A stretch of 64,000 nt of DNA, taken from an uncultured Methylophilaceae bacterium (GTDB taxonomy: Bacteria > Pseudomonadota > Gammaproteobacteria > Burkholderiales > Methylophilaceae). Location of the stretch: assembly GCA_903863255.1 (NCBI GenBank), contig CAIPBJ010000034.1, forward strand, positions 1 to 64,000. The letters are read 5' to 3'. How positions within the stretch are numbered: the stretch's first letter is position 1; the number at the start of each line of letters is the position of its first letter. Below the pieces are notes generated by a model. The model did no database searches. It was not told the origin of the DNA and saw only the letters and a list, made by a program, of their open reading frames with translations. The position numbers and the translations under genes were made by a program. Below are positions 15,551-25,235 of this stretch, one piece after another.

Positions 15551-16561
15551 TTATCCTCCAGTATAAGACATGAATCGAACGACCGATTGCGAGGGCCTAC
15601 TTAAATCAAAATCATGACCCTTTGGCTTCACTTTCATACTTTCAAGAATGGCGTGGATTAATGGTTCGTCATCACGAGGATAAGCTCTTAATAAAGGCAT
15701 TAATTCAACCATGTCATTTTGACCAAGACACAAAAACAATTCCCCCTTGCAACTGATGCGTATTCGATTACAGGATTCACAGAAGTTGTGACTATGGGGA
15801 GATATAAACCCAATTTTTGTTTCTGTATTTGAAACTCGCCAGTATTTTGCAGGGCCCCCAGAATTTTCAGTGCTTTGAAACAAGGAATAATGTTTCTGAA
15901 TTAGATTTAGGGTAGACACGTTGCTAACATAGGAAGCTTGCCTTTCATGGTCGACAACCCCAAGCGGCATTTCTTCGATATAGGCGATGTCTATGTTCTG
16001 GGAAATTGCAAAGTTGAGAAGATCCAAAGTCTCGTCTTCATTAATTCCATGCATAAGGACGGTGTTAATTTTAATATTCTTGAATCCTGCAGCTTTTGCC
16101 GCAGTTATGCCTCTAAGCACTTTATTCAAGTCACCGACTCGTGTTATTTTTTTAAAACGTTCGTGATTTAGGCTATCTAGACTGATATTGATTCGTTTAA
16201 CGCCTGCTGCTTTAAGCGATTCAGCCTGATGCTCCAATTGGGAGCCATTTGTTGTCGTTACGAGTTCATTTAATCCTTCAAGGTTGCCGATTTCCTTAAA
16301 TAACCAAAGAGCATTTTTTCTAACAAGCGGTTCGCCTCCCGTGATTCTGACTTTGGTCACGCCCATGGAGACAAATATCTTAACTATTCTTGCGCATTCC
16401 TCTAGTGATAAAACTTCATCACGAGGCAAAAACGTCATATTTTCCGACATGCAGTACTGACATCTGAAATCGCATCTGTCAGTGATGGAGAGTCGAATGT
16501 AGTTTACTTGCCGACCAAATGAATCCAAAAGCGTATTTCTATGAGGCGTGTCAATTTGCAT
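15551..16561 (-). CDS. moaA: GTP 3',8-cyclase MoaA (radical SAM)
   Basis: The 336-residue enzyme carries out the first step of molybdopterin synthesis. It has the radical-SAM cluster motif CDFRCQYC (about residues 30-37), the SAM-binding TGGEPL, and a C-terminal cluster site in which ESCNRIRISCKGELFLCLG holds three cysteines. It ends in the functional double glycine (SYTGG). The companion genes moaB, moaC, moaD and moaE are absent here and must be elsewhere. Confidence 0.95.
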   Translation of the reverse strand: MQIDTPHRNTLLDSFGRQVNYIRLSITDRCDFRCQYCMSENMTFLPRDEVLSLEECARIVKIFVSMGVTKVRITGGEPLVRKNALWLFKEIGNLEGLNELVTTTNGSQLEHQAESLKAAGVKRINISLDSLNHERFKKITRVGDLNKVLRGITAAKAAGFKNIKINTVLMHGINEDETLDLLNFAISQNIDIAYIEEMPLGVVDHERQASYVSNVSTLNLIQKHYSLFQSTENSGGPAKYWRVSNTETKIGFISPHSHNFCESCNRIRISCKGELFLCLGQNDMVELMPLLRAYPRDDEPLIHAILESMKVKPKGHDFDLSRPSQSVVRFMSYTGG

Positions 16562-16637
16562 AATTAGATGTTGAACCGGTTGCTATCTGCATGGATTTAT
16601 TCTAAGTCTTTCAAAGGCCTTGTACAATGATGTTTTG

Positions 16638-18287
16638 TTACTTCTTCTGGAAGAGTCGAAAGCTTTCTCTTCGATCGGACAGCCTTTTGCCTTGCCAAAT
16701 CAATTCCCAATCATTCCCCGGGATTACCTTTTCTTGTCCTCTCTCATCTCGAATAAGGTAGAGGTCGCAATCAAGTCGATTTCCCAACTCAAGAGATAGG
16801 CCGGTAATATTTGCATAATAATCCAGCAATGCTAATTGTGAATTGCCAAGATTTCTCGTATTTACGCAGGCATAATTTTTCGGCACGGCTTTTTTAATAT
16901 TTAGCATTAGGCCTTCATAACTTTTAGCGGAATCAATTAGCGGAAGCCATAGAGTCATTAGCAAACTCCAAGCCATGGTAATTCCTACAGCCCAATCCGT
17001 TACAGCCGCCCGATTTGACCTTTTGGTCTTTATTGAAACTAACCAAATTAAGGTCACTAAAATTGCGATCGTAAAAGTAAACCAATTAAAATGTGGATGA
17101 GTAAGTCCTGAAAGAAAACGCATGCGATCCGCTAACTTTTCGGGTTTTCCTGTCATGATTGCCATCCAGCCAAGCCAGACAAGCACACCTATCATGCCAA
17201 ACAACATTAAACCAAACCAGTTTAATGCACTTGCGGCTCCTCTTTTTAATGTTTCTACACTTCCACCCGCTAAAACTGCAAAAGGGATTAACTCTGGAAG
17301 AGCAAAGATATCATTGGTGTCCTTATTAAATCCAATAATAATAAAACTCGTGATAAAGAATGTCAGGATGAGTTGAAATTTTGGTTTGAATAAAACGGTT
17401 GATTTGTATCGCCACAATCCCCAGCAGGAGATGGGGAGCGCAGGCCAAGCAAACCATGATAGTGTTCTAATGAAGTATAAATGGTTGAACTGGTTGTATG
17501 AATCAAGCTCGCCATTCCACCATTGAATAAAATCATCAGGCCTGTAAATGGCGCATAAAACAGGCCAAATGGTCAGCCAGGGTAATGCAACCGCCAATGC
17601 TAAGCCAAGAAAGGTGAAATAGCTATTTGATCTCCATGGTCTAAAGAAAATCGGTAGAAATAGAGCTGTCGAAAGTATGCATAATGCGGGTAGCGTGCCA
17701 GTAGACATGAAGCCGATCCCAATTCCGCAACCGAGTAATAGGCTGGCCCGAATCGGACGTCTTTTTGCTAGTGCAAAACCATAAAACCCCATGGTGCTTC
17801 CAGTCAGTGCGCTTACTTCTGGACTCAGCAGGTGAGCACTTACGATAAGGCCAAGGGAACTGATAAAAACAAAGGTTGTTTGTCTGCCGGTTCCAATACC
17901 CCATAACTCTCGACCAATCATTCCAATCAAAAGTAAAGTCAATCCCATCCAAAAGCCACTGGCTAGACGCGCCGAATCATGCATTGACAATAATGGGGTT
18001 AAAATTTTCGCAAAAATGGAAGCAGAAAGATAATAGAGAGGAGGATTCTCGATTTTTGTTGAACTTACAGCTTTAGGCGCAATAAGATGGTGGTAGTCAG
18101 TCAGTGAGTATTTAACGATACTTATTGATGTGGCTTCGATAGATTTCCAAGGGGAGTGCCCCACTAGACCAATCAAAATCCATACTAGGCATAAAACGAT
18201 GAGTAAGCGTGTTTTTGCTTTCTCTCCGATACGAGCTCTAGGAGTAGCTAAGTTTCCTTGCCAGTCATGGTTTATTTCGAATGCCAT
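16638..18287 (-). CDS. ArnT/PMT-like membrane glycosyltransferase
   Basis: This 549-residue polytopic membrane protein has about ten to twelve hydrophobic segments and an early loop with NPPLYYLSASIF (near residue 80), the pattern of GT-C enzymes that use polyprenyl-phosphate sugars. An acidic residue in the first periplasmic loop and LSPEVSALTGSTMGFYGFAL further on fit the ArnT/dolichyl-phosphate-mannose family. It would transfer a sugar to a lipid A-type or protein acceptor in the periplasm; donor and acceptor cannot be read from the sequence. No other sugar genes are adjacent. Confidence 0.75.
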   Translation of the reverse strand: MAFEINHDWQGNLATPRARIGEKAKTRLLIVLCLVWILIGLVGHSPWKSIEATSISIVKYSLTDYHHLIAPKAVSSTKIENPPLYYLSASIFAKILTPLLSMHDSARLASGFWMGLTLLLIGMIGRELWGIGTGRQTTFVFISSLGLIVSAHLLSPEVSALTGSTMGFYGFALAKRRPIRASLLLGCGIGIGFMSTGTLPALCILSTALFLPIFFRPWRSNSYFTFLGLALAVALPWLTIWPVLCAIYRPDDFIQWWNGELDSYNQFNHLYFIRTLSWFAWPALPISCWGLWRYKSTVLFKPKFQLILTFFITSFIIIGFNKDTNDIFALPELIPFAVLAGGSVETLKRGAASALNWFGLMLFGMIGVLVWLGWMAIMTGKPEKLADRMRFLSGLTHPHFNWFTFTIAILVTLIWLVSIKTKRSNRAAVTDWAVGITMAWSLLMTLWLPLIDSAKSYEGLMLNIKKAVPKNYACVNTRNLGNSQLALLDYYANITGLSLELGNRLDCDLYLIRDERGQEKVIPGNDWELIWQGKRLSDRRESFRLFQKK

Positions 18288-18468
18288 TTGCAGATCCTTC
18301 TTATTTTATAGATATGGCTTTATTGGAATATTTAGCTGATCTACCAATTCTGGGTCAAATGGTGCTTTTGAAATTCAATTGAAAAAATAGGACGAGATAA
18401 TTATATGCAATATGGGATATATTCGCCACAGGGTTCGTTTGCTGAGTCTTAGGCTATAAAACTAATAA

Positions 18469-18492
18469 AAAAGGCAGCTTGAGCTGCCTTTT
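18469..18492 (-). terminator. Rho-independent terminator of rpmE
   Basis: AAAAGGCAGC (18469-18478) pairs with GCTGCCTTTT (18483-18492) around a TTGA loop. The reverse strand continues into TTTTTTA, giving a good terminator just beyond the rpmE stop; it may also work on the plus side. Confidence 0.88.
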
Positions 18493-18509
18493 AAAACGCG
18501 TAGCATAGT

Positions 18510-18710
18510 TTACATGCCATATTTCTGGCGGAATTTCTCAACGCGTCCAGCAGTATCAAGAATCTTTTGTTTCCCAGTATAAAAAGGGTGGCACATGGAG
18601 CAGACTTCGATATTCATGTCTTTGCCGACAGTGGAACGTGTCTTAAATTTATTCCCACAACTGCATGAAACTGTGATTTCTGGGTAGTTAGGGTGAACAT
18701 TATCGCGCAT
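18510..18710 (-). CDS. rpmE: 50S ribosomal protein L31, zinc-binding type
   Basis: The 66-residue protein starts [12 protein letters not shown] and has the zinc-ribbon cysteines in CSCGNKF and [13 protein letters not shown], the full C-plus form of L31 used under zinc sufficiency. The start at 18710 is preferred because AAAGAGA is well spaced before it; an upstream ATG at 18728 would add an untypical MRKEIQ leader. Confidence 0.95.
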   Translation of the reverse strand: MRDNVHPNYPEITVSCSCGNKFKTRSTVGKDMNIEVCSMCHPFYTGKQKILDTAGRVEKFRQKYGM

Positions 18711-18818
18711 TTGAATCTCTTTTCTCATACATTTTTAGCTAAGCCGATAATTATCGTGGATTTTTTAAGTTAAATCAAGACTAAAGCCAGATAAAACTTA
18801 AATTATCAAAATTATTTT

Positions 18819-20078
18819 TTAGCCTCTTCTCATGCTATCAAAGAAATCACTATTGTTTTTGGTTGCTTTAATCTTGTCGAGGAGGAACTCCATTGCTTCT
18901 AGGTCGTCCATTGGATGCAATAATTTTCTGAGCACCCAGATTTTTTGAAGTATATCTTTTTCAATCAGTAACTCTTCACGTCTTGTGCCTGATTTATTTA
19001 CATTGATTGCAGGATAAATTCTTTTCTCAGCCATGCGTCTATCCAGGTGAATTTCCATGTTGCCTGTACCCTTAAATTCCTCATATATGACGTCATCCAT
19101 TCTGGAGCCCGTTTCTACTAGAGCTGTAGCAATAATGGTTAACGATCCTCCTTCTTCAATATTTCTGGCAGCACCAAAGAAGCGCTTTGGCCTTTGCAAG
19201 GCGTTGGCATCTACACCACCTGTTAGGACCTTACCCGAGGCAGGAACCACTGTGTTATAAGCTCTTGCCAGCCTTGTTATTGAATCAAGAAGAATAACAA
19301 CATCCTTTTTGTGTTCAACTAAACGTTTTGCCTTTTCAAGAACCATCTCAGCTACTTGTACGTGACGTGTGGCTGGTTCGTCAAATGTTGATGCGACAAC
19401 TTCCCCCTTTACAGAGCGCGTCATTTCAGTAACTTCTTCCGGACGTTCATCAATTAATAAAACGATTAAACTGACATCAGGATGGTTTGCAGTTATGGCA
19501 TGGGCTATGTTTTGCATCATGACTGTTTTCCCACTCTTGGGGCTTGCAACTATGAGACCCCGTTGACCTTTCCCAATGGGGGCTATCATGTCTATAACAC
19601 GACTGGTTACGTTCTCTTCACCGCGAATATCGCGTTCAAGCACCAGTGGGGAAGTTGGAAATAGTGGTGTTAGGTTTTCAAAAAGAATTTTATGCTTCGT
19701 ATTTTCAGGCGGTTCACCATTGACACTATCCACTTTAACTAAAGCAAAATAGCGTTCGCCATCTTTGGGGGTCCTAATTTCACCTTGAATGGTATCCCCA
19801 GTATGTAAATTGAATCTTCTGATTTGAGATGGTGAAACGTAAATATCGTCTGGTCCTGCCAGATAGGAAGTATCGGGTGATCTTAAAAATCCGAATCCAT
19901 CTTGTAATACTTCTAATGTGCCGTCACCAAAAATGCTATCGCCTTTCTTTGCCTTGTTTTTGAGTAAGGCAAATATCAAGTCTTGCTTACGCATTCGACT
20001 TGCGTTTTCAATCTCGTTCGTAATTGCCATTTCGACGAGTTCTGTAACTGGAAGGTGTTTTAAATCAGATAAATGCAT
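18819..20078 (-). CDS. rho: Transcription termination factor Rho
   Basis: At 419 residues the protein has the standard Rho length. It has an N-terminal helical domain ([16 protein letters not shown]), an RNA-binding cold-shock-like domain ([18 protein letters not shown], near residue 50) and a RecA-type ATPase with Walker A ([12 protein letters not shown], near residue 180) and Walker B ([16 protein letters not shown], near residue 260). Rho is the hexameric helicase that ends untranslated transcripts. It lies downstream of trxA, a pairing common in proteobacteria. Confidence 0.97.
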   Translation of the reverse strand: MHLSDLKHLPVTELVEMAITNEIENASRMRKQDLIFALLKNKAKKGDSIFGDGTLEVLQDGFGFLRSPDTSYLAGPDDIYVSPSQIRRFNLHTGDTIQGEIRTPKDGERYFALVKVDSVNGEPPENTKHKILFENLTPLFPTSPLVLERDIRGEENVTSRVIDMIAPIGKGQRGLIVASPKSGKTVMMQNIAHAITANHPDVSLIVLLIDERPEEVTEMTRSVKGEVVASTFDEPATRHVQVAEMVLEKAKRLVEHKKDVVILLDSITRLARAYNTVVPASGKVLTGGVDANALQRPKRFFGAARNIEEGGSLTIIATALVETGSRMDDVIYEEFKGTGNMEIHLDRRMAEKRIYPAINVNKSGTRREELLIEKDILQKIWVLRKLLHPMDDLEAMEFLLDKIKATKNNSDFFDSMRRG

Positions 20079-20173
20079 AATTGGAGACTCGCTAAAATTT
20101 CGAAGCTGCTAATGAATGGCTTTCTAAGCGTCGCTTTGGGGAAAAGGATTAATACGGGAAGTTATTTTTAGTT

Positions 20174-20203
20174 GTTTGGCCCTTCTTTTGAGAGGAGCCA
20201 AAC
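20174..20203. other. Hairpin in the trxA-rho spacer
   Basis: GTTTGGC (20174-20180) pairs with GCCAAAC (20197-20203), and CCT/AGG (20181-20183 with 20193-20195) extend the stem past one bulged base. No T-tract follows on the minus strand, so it could be a weak trxA 3' end or a structured rho leader. Confidence 0.35.
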
Positions 20204-20218
20204 GTAAGCCTATATGTA

Positions 20219-20545
20219 TTAGATATTGCTGTCAATAAAAGCTGTTAATTGGGACTTTGATAAAGCGCCAACTTTTGTCGCTTCTACATTACCATTTTTA
20301 AACAACATTAATGTTGGGATGCCACGGATACCATATTTTGGTGGCGTCTGCTGATTTTCATCAATGTTTAATTTGGCAATTTTTAAGCGGCCAGTATATT
20401 CTTTAGCAATTTCGTCTAGGATAGGTGCAATCATTTTGCATGGACCGCACCATTCAGCCCAGTAGTCAACTAGAACAGGTAATTGGGACTGAAGGACTTC
20501 TTGCTCGAACGCATCATCGCTTACGTGTGTTATATGGTCACTCAT
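20219..20545 (-). CDS. trxA: Thioredoxin 1
   Basis: The 108-residue protein contains the redox site WAEWCGPCK (about residues 29-37) and the cis-proline segment [11 protein letters not shown]. It is the general cytoplasmic dithiol reductant and the probable electron donor of the Bcp peroxidase encoded at 6.6-7.0 kb. Rho is encoded 140 bases downstream on the same strand. Confidence 0.96.
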   Translation of the reverse strand: MSDHITHVSDDAFEQEVLQSQLPVLVDYWAEWCGPCKMIAPILDEIAKEYTGRLKIAKLNIDENQQTPPKYGIRGIPTLMLFKNGNVEATKVGALSKSQLTAFIDSNI

Positions 20546-20686
20546 TTATGAACCTCTGTTTGAAAATGTATCTGAAAGGCTGGTTGAAAACTACGATACC
20601 GCTATCCTAGCGAAAATTTTGATTTAAGTGAAGCAAGATAAACATATTCTTTAAGTAATTTACAAAAAAAATCAAAAGCAGTCGTA

Positions 20687-22273
20687 TTATAGGTATCGAT
20701 AATAGAAATGTTCAAAGCTATTCGTCCTTTGAATCAGTTTATACATCATGACGATTTTTGTTTTCTTACCCATTTCATCGATTTCTAAAAGCCTACCGTA
20801 TTCAAACATGCCGCATGGGCCGATTATCGAAGGGTTTACTTTGAGTTTATCATTCCCTGGCATCAACAGGACATTCTCAAAATTATCCTGATTTGCCCTT
20901 CTTGCGCCAGTTGCAATGGCTGATTCTGAAATTATTTGGGTTCCAATTTCAATCTGATGATCCTCCTTATAAGAAGCCCATCTTATTGAGGCCACATTCC
21001 ATTTATTGGATATTGCCCCTTGAATACAAAGAATATCTCCGATTTGTATCGATTCTTTGGCTTGAATGGGTCTTTTCAGCGAGGCTCCTGCAACACTTGA
21101 ATTTAAGATTTTCCATGTTGAAGGATAATAGTTAGGAGACTTCCCTTGTTCATTCGGCACTCTATCTGGATCAGCACTACTGTTATTGCTGCTTTCTGGA
21201 TGCGAGTATATTTCCTGATCATTGATAAAAAAATGAGCTGCATTGAGGGTTATCCCAATGGCTATGTCTCTTGATTGCTCTCTTCTCGGGTGCGTCCTTT
21301 CGCGATTGATACCCCACTGCTTGACCAGATAGCTCAGCAAATCAATAAATTGATCAGACACCTCGTATTTAGGAACGGAGTCGTCACTTGGAATATTCCC
21401 TTTGTTGATACAATCAATATGAAGTAGCACCTTTGCTGCTAATTTAGAGGTGTTCAAGTAAAGAACAGAGGGCAGCTCGCATGATTTATCAATAGTTGAA
21501 ATTGGCAGCGGAGGTTGGTTGGACTTAAGTGATATAAAAAAGCCTTCAGTAACTGTCTGGTTTTCTGCTGGAAACAACATTTCAGATGATGCATTTCGTA
21601 CAATGTAATCAGCACAGAGCGCTATATCAACAGGGTGAAGATTTTTTGTGTTTGCAGTTTGTAGCAGCAAGATTTGAGTATAAATTAATTTGGGGGATAT
21701 CGTTAGACTGTCACCAATGCTGATTTCAACAGATTCGATCCCTAACTCGCTTGCATAAAAATATAATTGATTTAAATTCGACCAGAACTGAGCATTGATT
21801 GAGAAATAGGTAAGATGGTAAACCATGGCAAGTTCACGTTGAACTTCAAAAATTCTAATTAAAGCTAATGCAATTGAAGCTTCACTCACCAAATTAAAAG
21901 TCAGCAGCTTATTCTTTTTATCCAGCAGGGCTAAGTGATAACCGTAACTCAATTCCTTGAAAAGGGACTCAGCCAATGAAGCGCTCTGGCTTGTTTCTTG
22001 AGGGAAAGGTAAGGTGGATGAAGAGAAATGACGTGCAAGCAGTTGACCAATTTTGAAAACAGACGGCCTGTATAATTCTAAAGCATGCATTCTTGTTCTA
22101 TGCGATAGTTTTAACTGGTTAAGCTGGGAAATGGCTTTAATGAGTAATGACGCTGAATGGGAATTTGGTTCTAACCAGATTGAATCGAGAAATGCGTTTA
22201 TGTACTCAGTTTGAACTTCAGGAAACCGCGATTTTTCGTCAAATAAATCTGAAATGTTAATTCCAAACAACAT
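20687..22273 (-). CDS. Unrecognised 528-residue protein with a possible C-terminal PilZ-like barrel
   Basis: I do not recognise a named family with confidence. The protein has no signal peptide or membrane helix. About the first 350 residues are mostly helical and resemble conserved hypothetical proteins of betaproteobacteria. The last 130 residues contain beta-strand-rich phrases (IQIGDILCIQG, WNVASIRWASYKEDHQIEIG) of the kind seen in PilZ-type c-di-GMP-binding domains. The classical PilZ RxxxR and D/NxSxxG motifs are not clear, so c-di-GMP binding is only a possibility. The window does encode a diguanylate cyclase, at 61-62 kb. It is transcribed alone, 141 bases upstream of trxA. Confidence 0.6.
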   Translation of the reverse strand: MLFGINISDLFDEKSRFPEVQTEYINAFLDSIWLEPNSHSASLLIKAISQLNQLKLSHRTRMHALELYRPSVFKIGQLLARHFSSSTLPFPQETSQSASLAESLFKELSYGYHLALLDKKNKLLTFNLVSEASIALALIRIFEVQRELAMVYHLTYFSINAQFWSNLNQLYFYASELGIESVEISIGDSLTISPKLIYTQILLLQTANTKNLHPVDIALCADYIVRNASSEMLFPAENQTVTEGFFISLKSNQPPLPISTIDKSCELPSVLYLNTSKLAAKVLLHIDCINKGNIPSDDSVPKYEVSDQFIDLLSYLVKQWGINRERTHPRREQSRDIAIGITLNAAHFFINDQEIYSHPESSNNSSADPDRVPNEQGKSPNYYPSTWKILNSSVAGASLKRPIQAKESIQIGDILCIQGAISNKWNVASIRWASYKEDHQIEIGTQIISESAIATGARRANQDNFENVLLMPGNDKLKVNPSIIGPCGMFEYGRLLEIDEMGKKTKIVMMYKLIQRTNSFEHFYYRYL

Positions 22274-22375
22274 GTTTATAAATTCCCCAATTTATCTAGC
22301 CCAAGCATAACATTTTATATTTGTCATTTCGCTAAATAAAAAAACAATTCAATCATGCGATGTTAGAATTTAAGT

Positions 22376-22843
22376 ATGCTATTTCGAGCAATCATTTTTT
22401 CTCTGTTGCTAATTATTTACCTGCCAGGCGCCCATGCCGATTCAGGTAATGATTTTTCGTTTACAGATTTACACGGTGAAATTCATCACCGTAATGATTA
22501 TAAAGGTAAATGGATTTTAGTAAACTACTGGGCAACGTGGTGTCCCCCATGCGCGGAGGAAATTCCGGATTTAGACAGATTATATATAAAGCATAAGGAT
22601 AAAGATTTAGTCGTAATAGGTATTGCCATTGGATATAAATCGAAGTTGGAGGTAGACAAATTTGTAGATGATATGCTTATTTCTTATCCAGTCACGCTCG
22701 GTACTTCGGAATTAATTGGGCAGATAGGCAAGTCTGAAGTGCTACCTACGACTTTTATTTATAATCCTGAAGGAAAACTTGTTCGAATAAATCATGGGAT
22801 CATCTCAAGAGATGATATCGAGAAGTTAATATCTGGTTATTGA
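22376..22843 (+). CDS. TlpA-like periplasmic thiol-disulfide oxidoreductase
   Basis: The 155-residue product has a signal peptide (MLFRAIIFSLLLIIYLPGAH) and a thioredoxin fold with WATWCPPCAEEIP (about residues 54-66) and the cis-proline in VLPTTFIYNP (about residue 125). TlpA/ResA/CcmG relatives reduce disulfides in the periplasm, often for cytochrome c maturation. That would suit an organism with several c-type cytochromes, although no ccm genes are adjacent. It stands alone on the plus strand. Confidence 0.88.
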   Translation: MLFRAIIFSLLLIIYLPGAHADSGNDFSFTDLHGEIHHRNDYKGKWILVNYWATWCPPCAEEIPDLDRLYIKHKDKDLVVIGIAIGYKSKLEVDKFVDDMLISYPVTLGTSELIGQIGKSEVLPTTFIYNPEGKLVRINHGIISRDDIEKLISGY

Positions 22844-22862
22844 AGGTCTTCTTTAAGCCAAG

Positions 22863-24230
22863 CTAGGATAGGTTGACAAGTTTTATGGCCATCCCAACCA
22901 CACCGCATGAAAAGATAATGGGTATGGTCCCAACTTTAAAACGAAAAATTCCAATAAGCGCCAAAATTACCATTCCAAGTGAAACAAAATCGGGTGAACC
23001 TGTTACGCCTTTAGGAAAAAAAACATGGACGGCAAAAAATATAGCTAAGTTGAGAATCACACCGACAATAGCTGCTGAAATTGATTCTAGAGGAGCAATA
23101 AGCTTAAGATTCCCGAAAGATGATTCAATAAATGGCGCTCCAAGAAAGATCAGTAGAAAACTTGGCAGAAATGTAAAGAAAGTCACTATGCTGGCACCGA
23201 TTAATGCAGACGATAAGGGCATGCCTGTGATGAATGATTGACTTGACCAGCCGCTAATGAATCCTACAAAAGTTACGACCATGATAAGTGGGCCAGGGGT
23301 TGTTTCACCAAGTGCCAATGCATCAATCATTTGATTTGGGTTTAACCAATGATATTGTTCGACGGCACCCTGCATAACGTAAGGTAGAACAGCATAGGCT
23401 CCTCCAAAAGTTAGACAGGCTGCTTTTGTAAAGAATAAACTTAGTTTAATTGCAATACTATCCGAACCGTACACATGAATTAGCATCATCATGCTGAAGC
23501 ACCAAATTGTCATTCCAACGGTTGCGACCTTGATAAATCGATTCCATCGGAACTTGGCATATTCTGGTAATGGCGTATCGTCATTGATCAATGCATTTGA
23601 GTGGATCAATTTGTTATCAATGAATAAGGGTTTAACCTCGACGATTGAATTGATGTTCAATATATATCCTGCTAACCCTGCCAATAAAATAATTAAAGGA
23701 AATGAAACCAAATGGAGAAATACAGCTATAAATGAAAGCACGGCAAGATATAGATAGGTGTTGTTTTTTAACGTTCTGACCCCAATTCTGTAGCTAGCAA
23801 AGATGACAATTGCAACGACAGCGGGTTTGATCCCATAAAAGATTCCTGCAATAACCGGGAGCGTTCCATAAGACATATAAATCCAACCCAGGATATTCAA
23901 GATAATAAACGACGGGAGAATAAACAATATACCGGCGACCAAGCCCCCAGCCGTTCCGTGCATGAGCCAGCCAATATAGATTGAAAGTTGCTGTGCCTCC
24001 GGCCCCGGCAATATCATGCAGAAATTAAGAGCATGAATAAAACGGTTGTTAGAGATCCATTTTTTTTGTTCTACCAAATCATGATGCATGATCGAAATTT
24101 GTCCTGCTGGACCACCAAAACTTATAAATCCAAGTTTTAGCCAATAAAGAAATGCCTCATGGAATTTAGCAGGAAGGGGAGGCCTGGCAGCGTTTGGAGA
24201 AGGATTTTGAGTCGCTTTTGAGCCAGGCAT
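22863..24230 (-). CDS. chrA: Chromate transporter ChrA, two-domain form
   Basis: The 455-residue membrane protein consists of two homologous halves of about six helices each. The first half carries LKLGFISFGGPAGQISIMHH (near residue 30) and the second an equivalent CLTFGGAYAVLPYV (near residue 270). ChrA proteins export chromate in resistant bacteria; many chromosomal members have no proven substrate. No chrB or other metal-resistance gene accompanies it. It converges with the TlpA-like gene. Confidence 0.9.
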   Translation of the reverse strand: MPGSKATQNPSPNAARPPLPAKFHEAFLYWLKLGFISFGGPAGQISIMHHDLVEQKKWISNNRFIHALNFCMILPGPEAQQLSIYIGWLMHGTAGGLVAGILFILPSFIILNILGWIYMSYGTLPVIAGIFYGIKPAVVAIVIFASYRIGVRTLKNNTYLYLAVLSFIAVFLHLVSFPLIILLAGLAGYILNINSIVEVKPLFIDNKLIHSNALINDDTPLPEYAKFRWNRFIKVATVGMTIWCFSMMMLIHVYGSDSIAIKLSLFFTKAACLTFGGAYAVLPYVMQGAVEQYHWLNPNQMIDALALGETTPGPLIMVVTFVGFISGWSSQSFITGMPLSSALIGASIVTFFTFLPSFLLIFLGAPFIESSFGNLKLIAPLESISAAIVGVILNLAIFFAVHVFFPKGVTGSPDFVSLGMVILALIGIFRFKVGTIPIIFSCGVVGMAIKLVNLS

Positions 24231-24292
24231 GCGAGAATCAATCCACGCATTTATGTCGAGTTATAGTCATCTTAAACAAGATTAAAGTTTAA

Positions 24293-24604
24293 TTAAAAAG
24301 GAGTGGGTATGCTTTTGCCTTCAGAATCCAGGACGTTCAGCTGATTTTCATCCGCAAAGAACATCAGTTGGGCATAACCCTCAGGATTGACATCCTTCAG
24401 TTTCAGGTCCACGGCAAGACATCTTACGCCATTTACCACACGAGGCTTTAGATAGGGAGAATACTTAAGTTTTCGGTCAGAACCGAAGGTTGCATAAGTA
24501 CTGCACATTCTATCAACCCAATCACTGGGGCGAAAGGGTTTGCCTGCTCGTGTGAGACCTTCGATGATGATTTCTGATGGTGGTTTGATGTTTTGATTAT
24601 CCAT
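24293..24604 (-). CDS. DUF3579-family small protein
   Basis: This 103-residue soluble protein matches the betaproteobacterial DUF3579 family as I remember it: FRPSDWVDRMCSTYATFG (about residues 23-40), then YSPYLKPRVVNGVRCLAVD and a C-terminal LNVLDSEG. The function is unknown. The length is typical and there is no signal peptide. It lies between chrA and dolP on the same strand, with 62 and 49 bases on either side. Confidence 0.7.
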   Translation of the reverse strand: MDNQNIKPPSEIIIEGLTRAGKPFRPSDWVDRMCSTYATFGSDRKLKYSPYLKPRVVNGVRCLAVDLKLKDVNPEGYAQLMFFADENQLNVLDSEGKSIPTPF

Positions 24605-24653
24605 GATCTCTCAATTGCAATAAAGTTAATGAAATAGTTTAATGATTGTCAAT

Positions 24654-25235
24654 TTAATCCATATATTCAAATACTTTGGTAACCTTTGTCACGCCGTTAA
24701 TGTTTCTTGCAATATCGGCTGCATCTTCGGCTTCTTTATGCGTTACGATACCCATCAAAAATACAGAGGATTTTTCTGTAACGACTTTCACATAGACACC
24801 TGGGAAACGGTTTTGGGAGAGAAGGTTCGCTTTTACTTTTGAAGTGATGTAAGCATCGTTACTTCTTGAGGAGAGAGAACTTGTAGGCCCAATAACAAGC
24901 TCGTTAGTGATATTTTTTACATTCTCGATAGTTTTTGCGATTGATTCAGCCTTGGCTTTGCTCTCCTCATCGTATGCTTCACCTGTAATCAAAATATTTC
25001 TGTTGAAGCTATTCACGTTCGCGTGAATTTTATCCCCAAGTTGCCTGCTGATTTGATTATCTGCTTTAATCTCAATTTCATGGTCTTCGATATATATCCC
25101 TGAAGATCGTCTGTCCGCAGCCATTGAGCCACCTACAGCCGCACCACCGACCGCTATAGGAACGCAAGCGGTAAGTTGAACAGTTAGCAAAGCTGCGACT
25201 AAAATTGTTGTAGATATGTTTATAACTGCTCGCAT
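24654..25235 (-). CDS. dolP: Outer-membrane lipoprotein with two BON domains (DolP, formerly YraP)
   Basis: The 193-residue lipoprotein has a lipobox (LLTVQLTAC, cysteine at about residue 24), a glycine-rich linker (PIAVGGAAVGGS) and two BON domains (about residues 55-115 and 125-190, the second containing YVKVVTEKSSVFLMGIV). In E. coli DolP binds anionic phospholipid and supports outer-membrane integrity. Its start directly abuts the diaA stop, and the diaA-dolP pair is conserved in gammaproteobacteria too. Confidence 0.88.
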   Translation of the reverse strand: MRAVINISTTILVAALLTVQLTACVPIAVGGAAVGGSMAADRRSSGIYIEDHEIEIKADNQISRQLGDKIHANVNSFNRNILITGEAYDEESKAKAESIAKTIENVKNITNELVIGPTSSLSSRSNDAYITSKVKANLLSQNRFPGVYVKVVTEKSSVFLMGIVTHKEAEDAADIARNINGVTKVTKVFEYMD

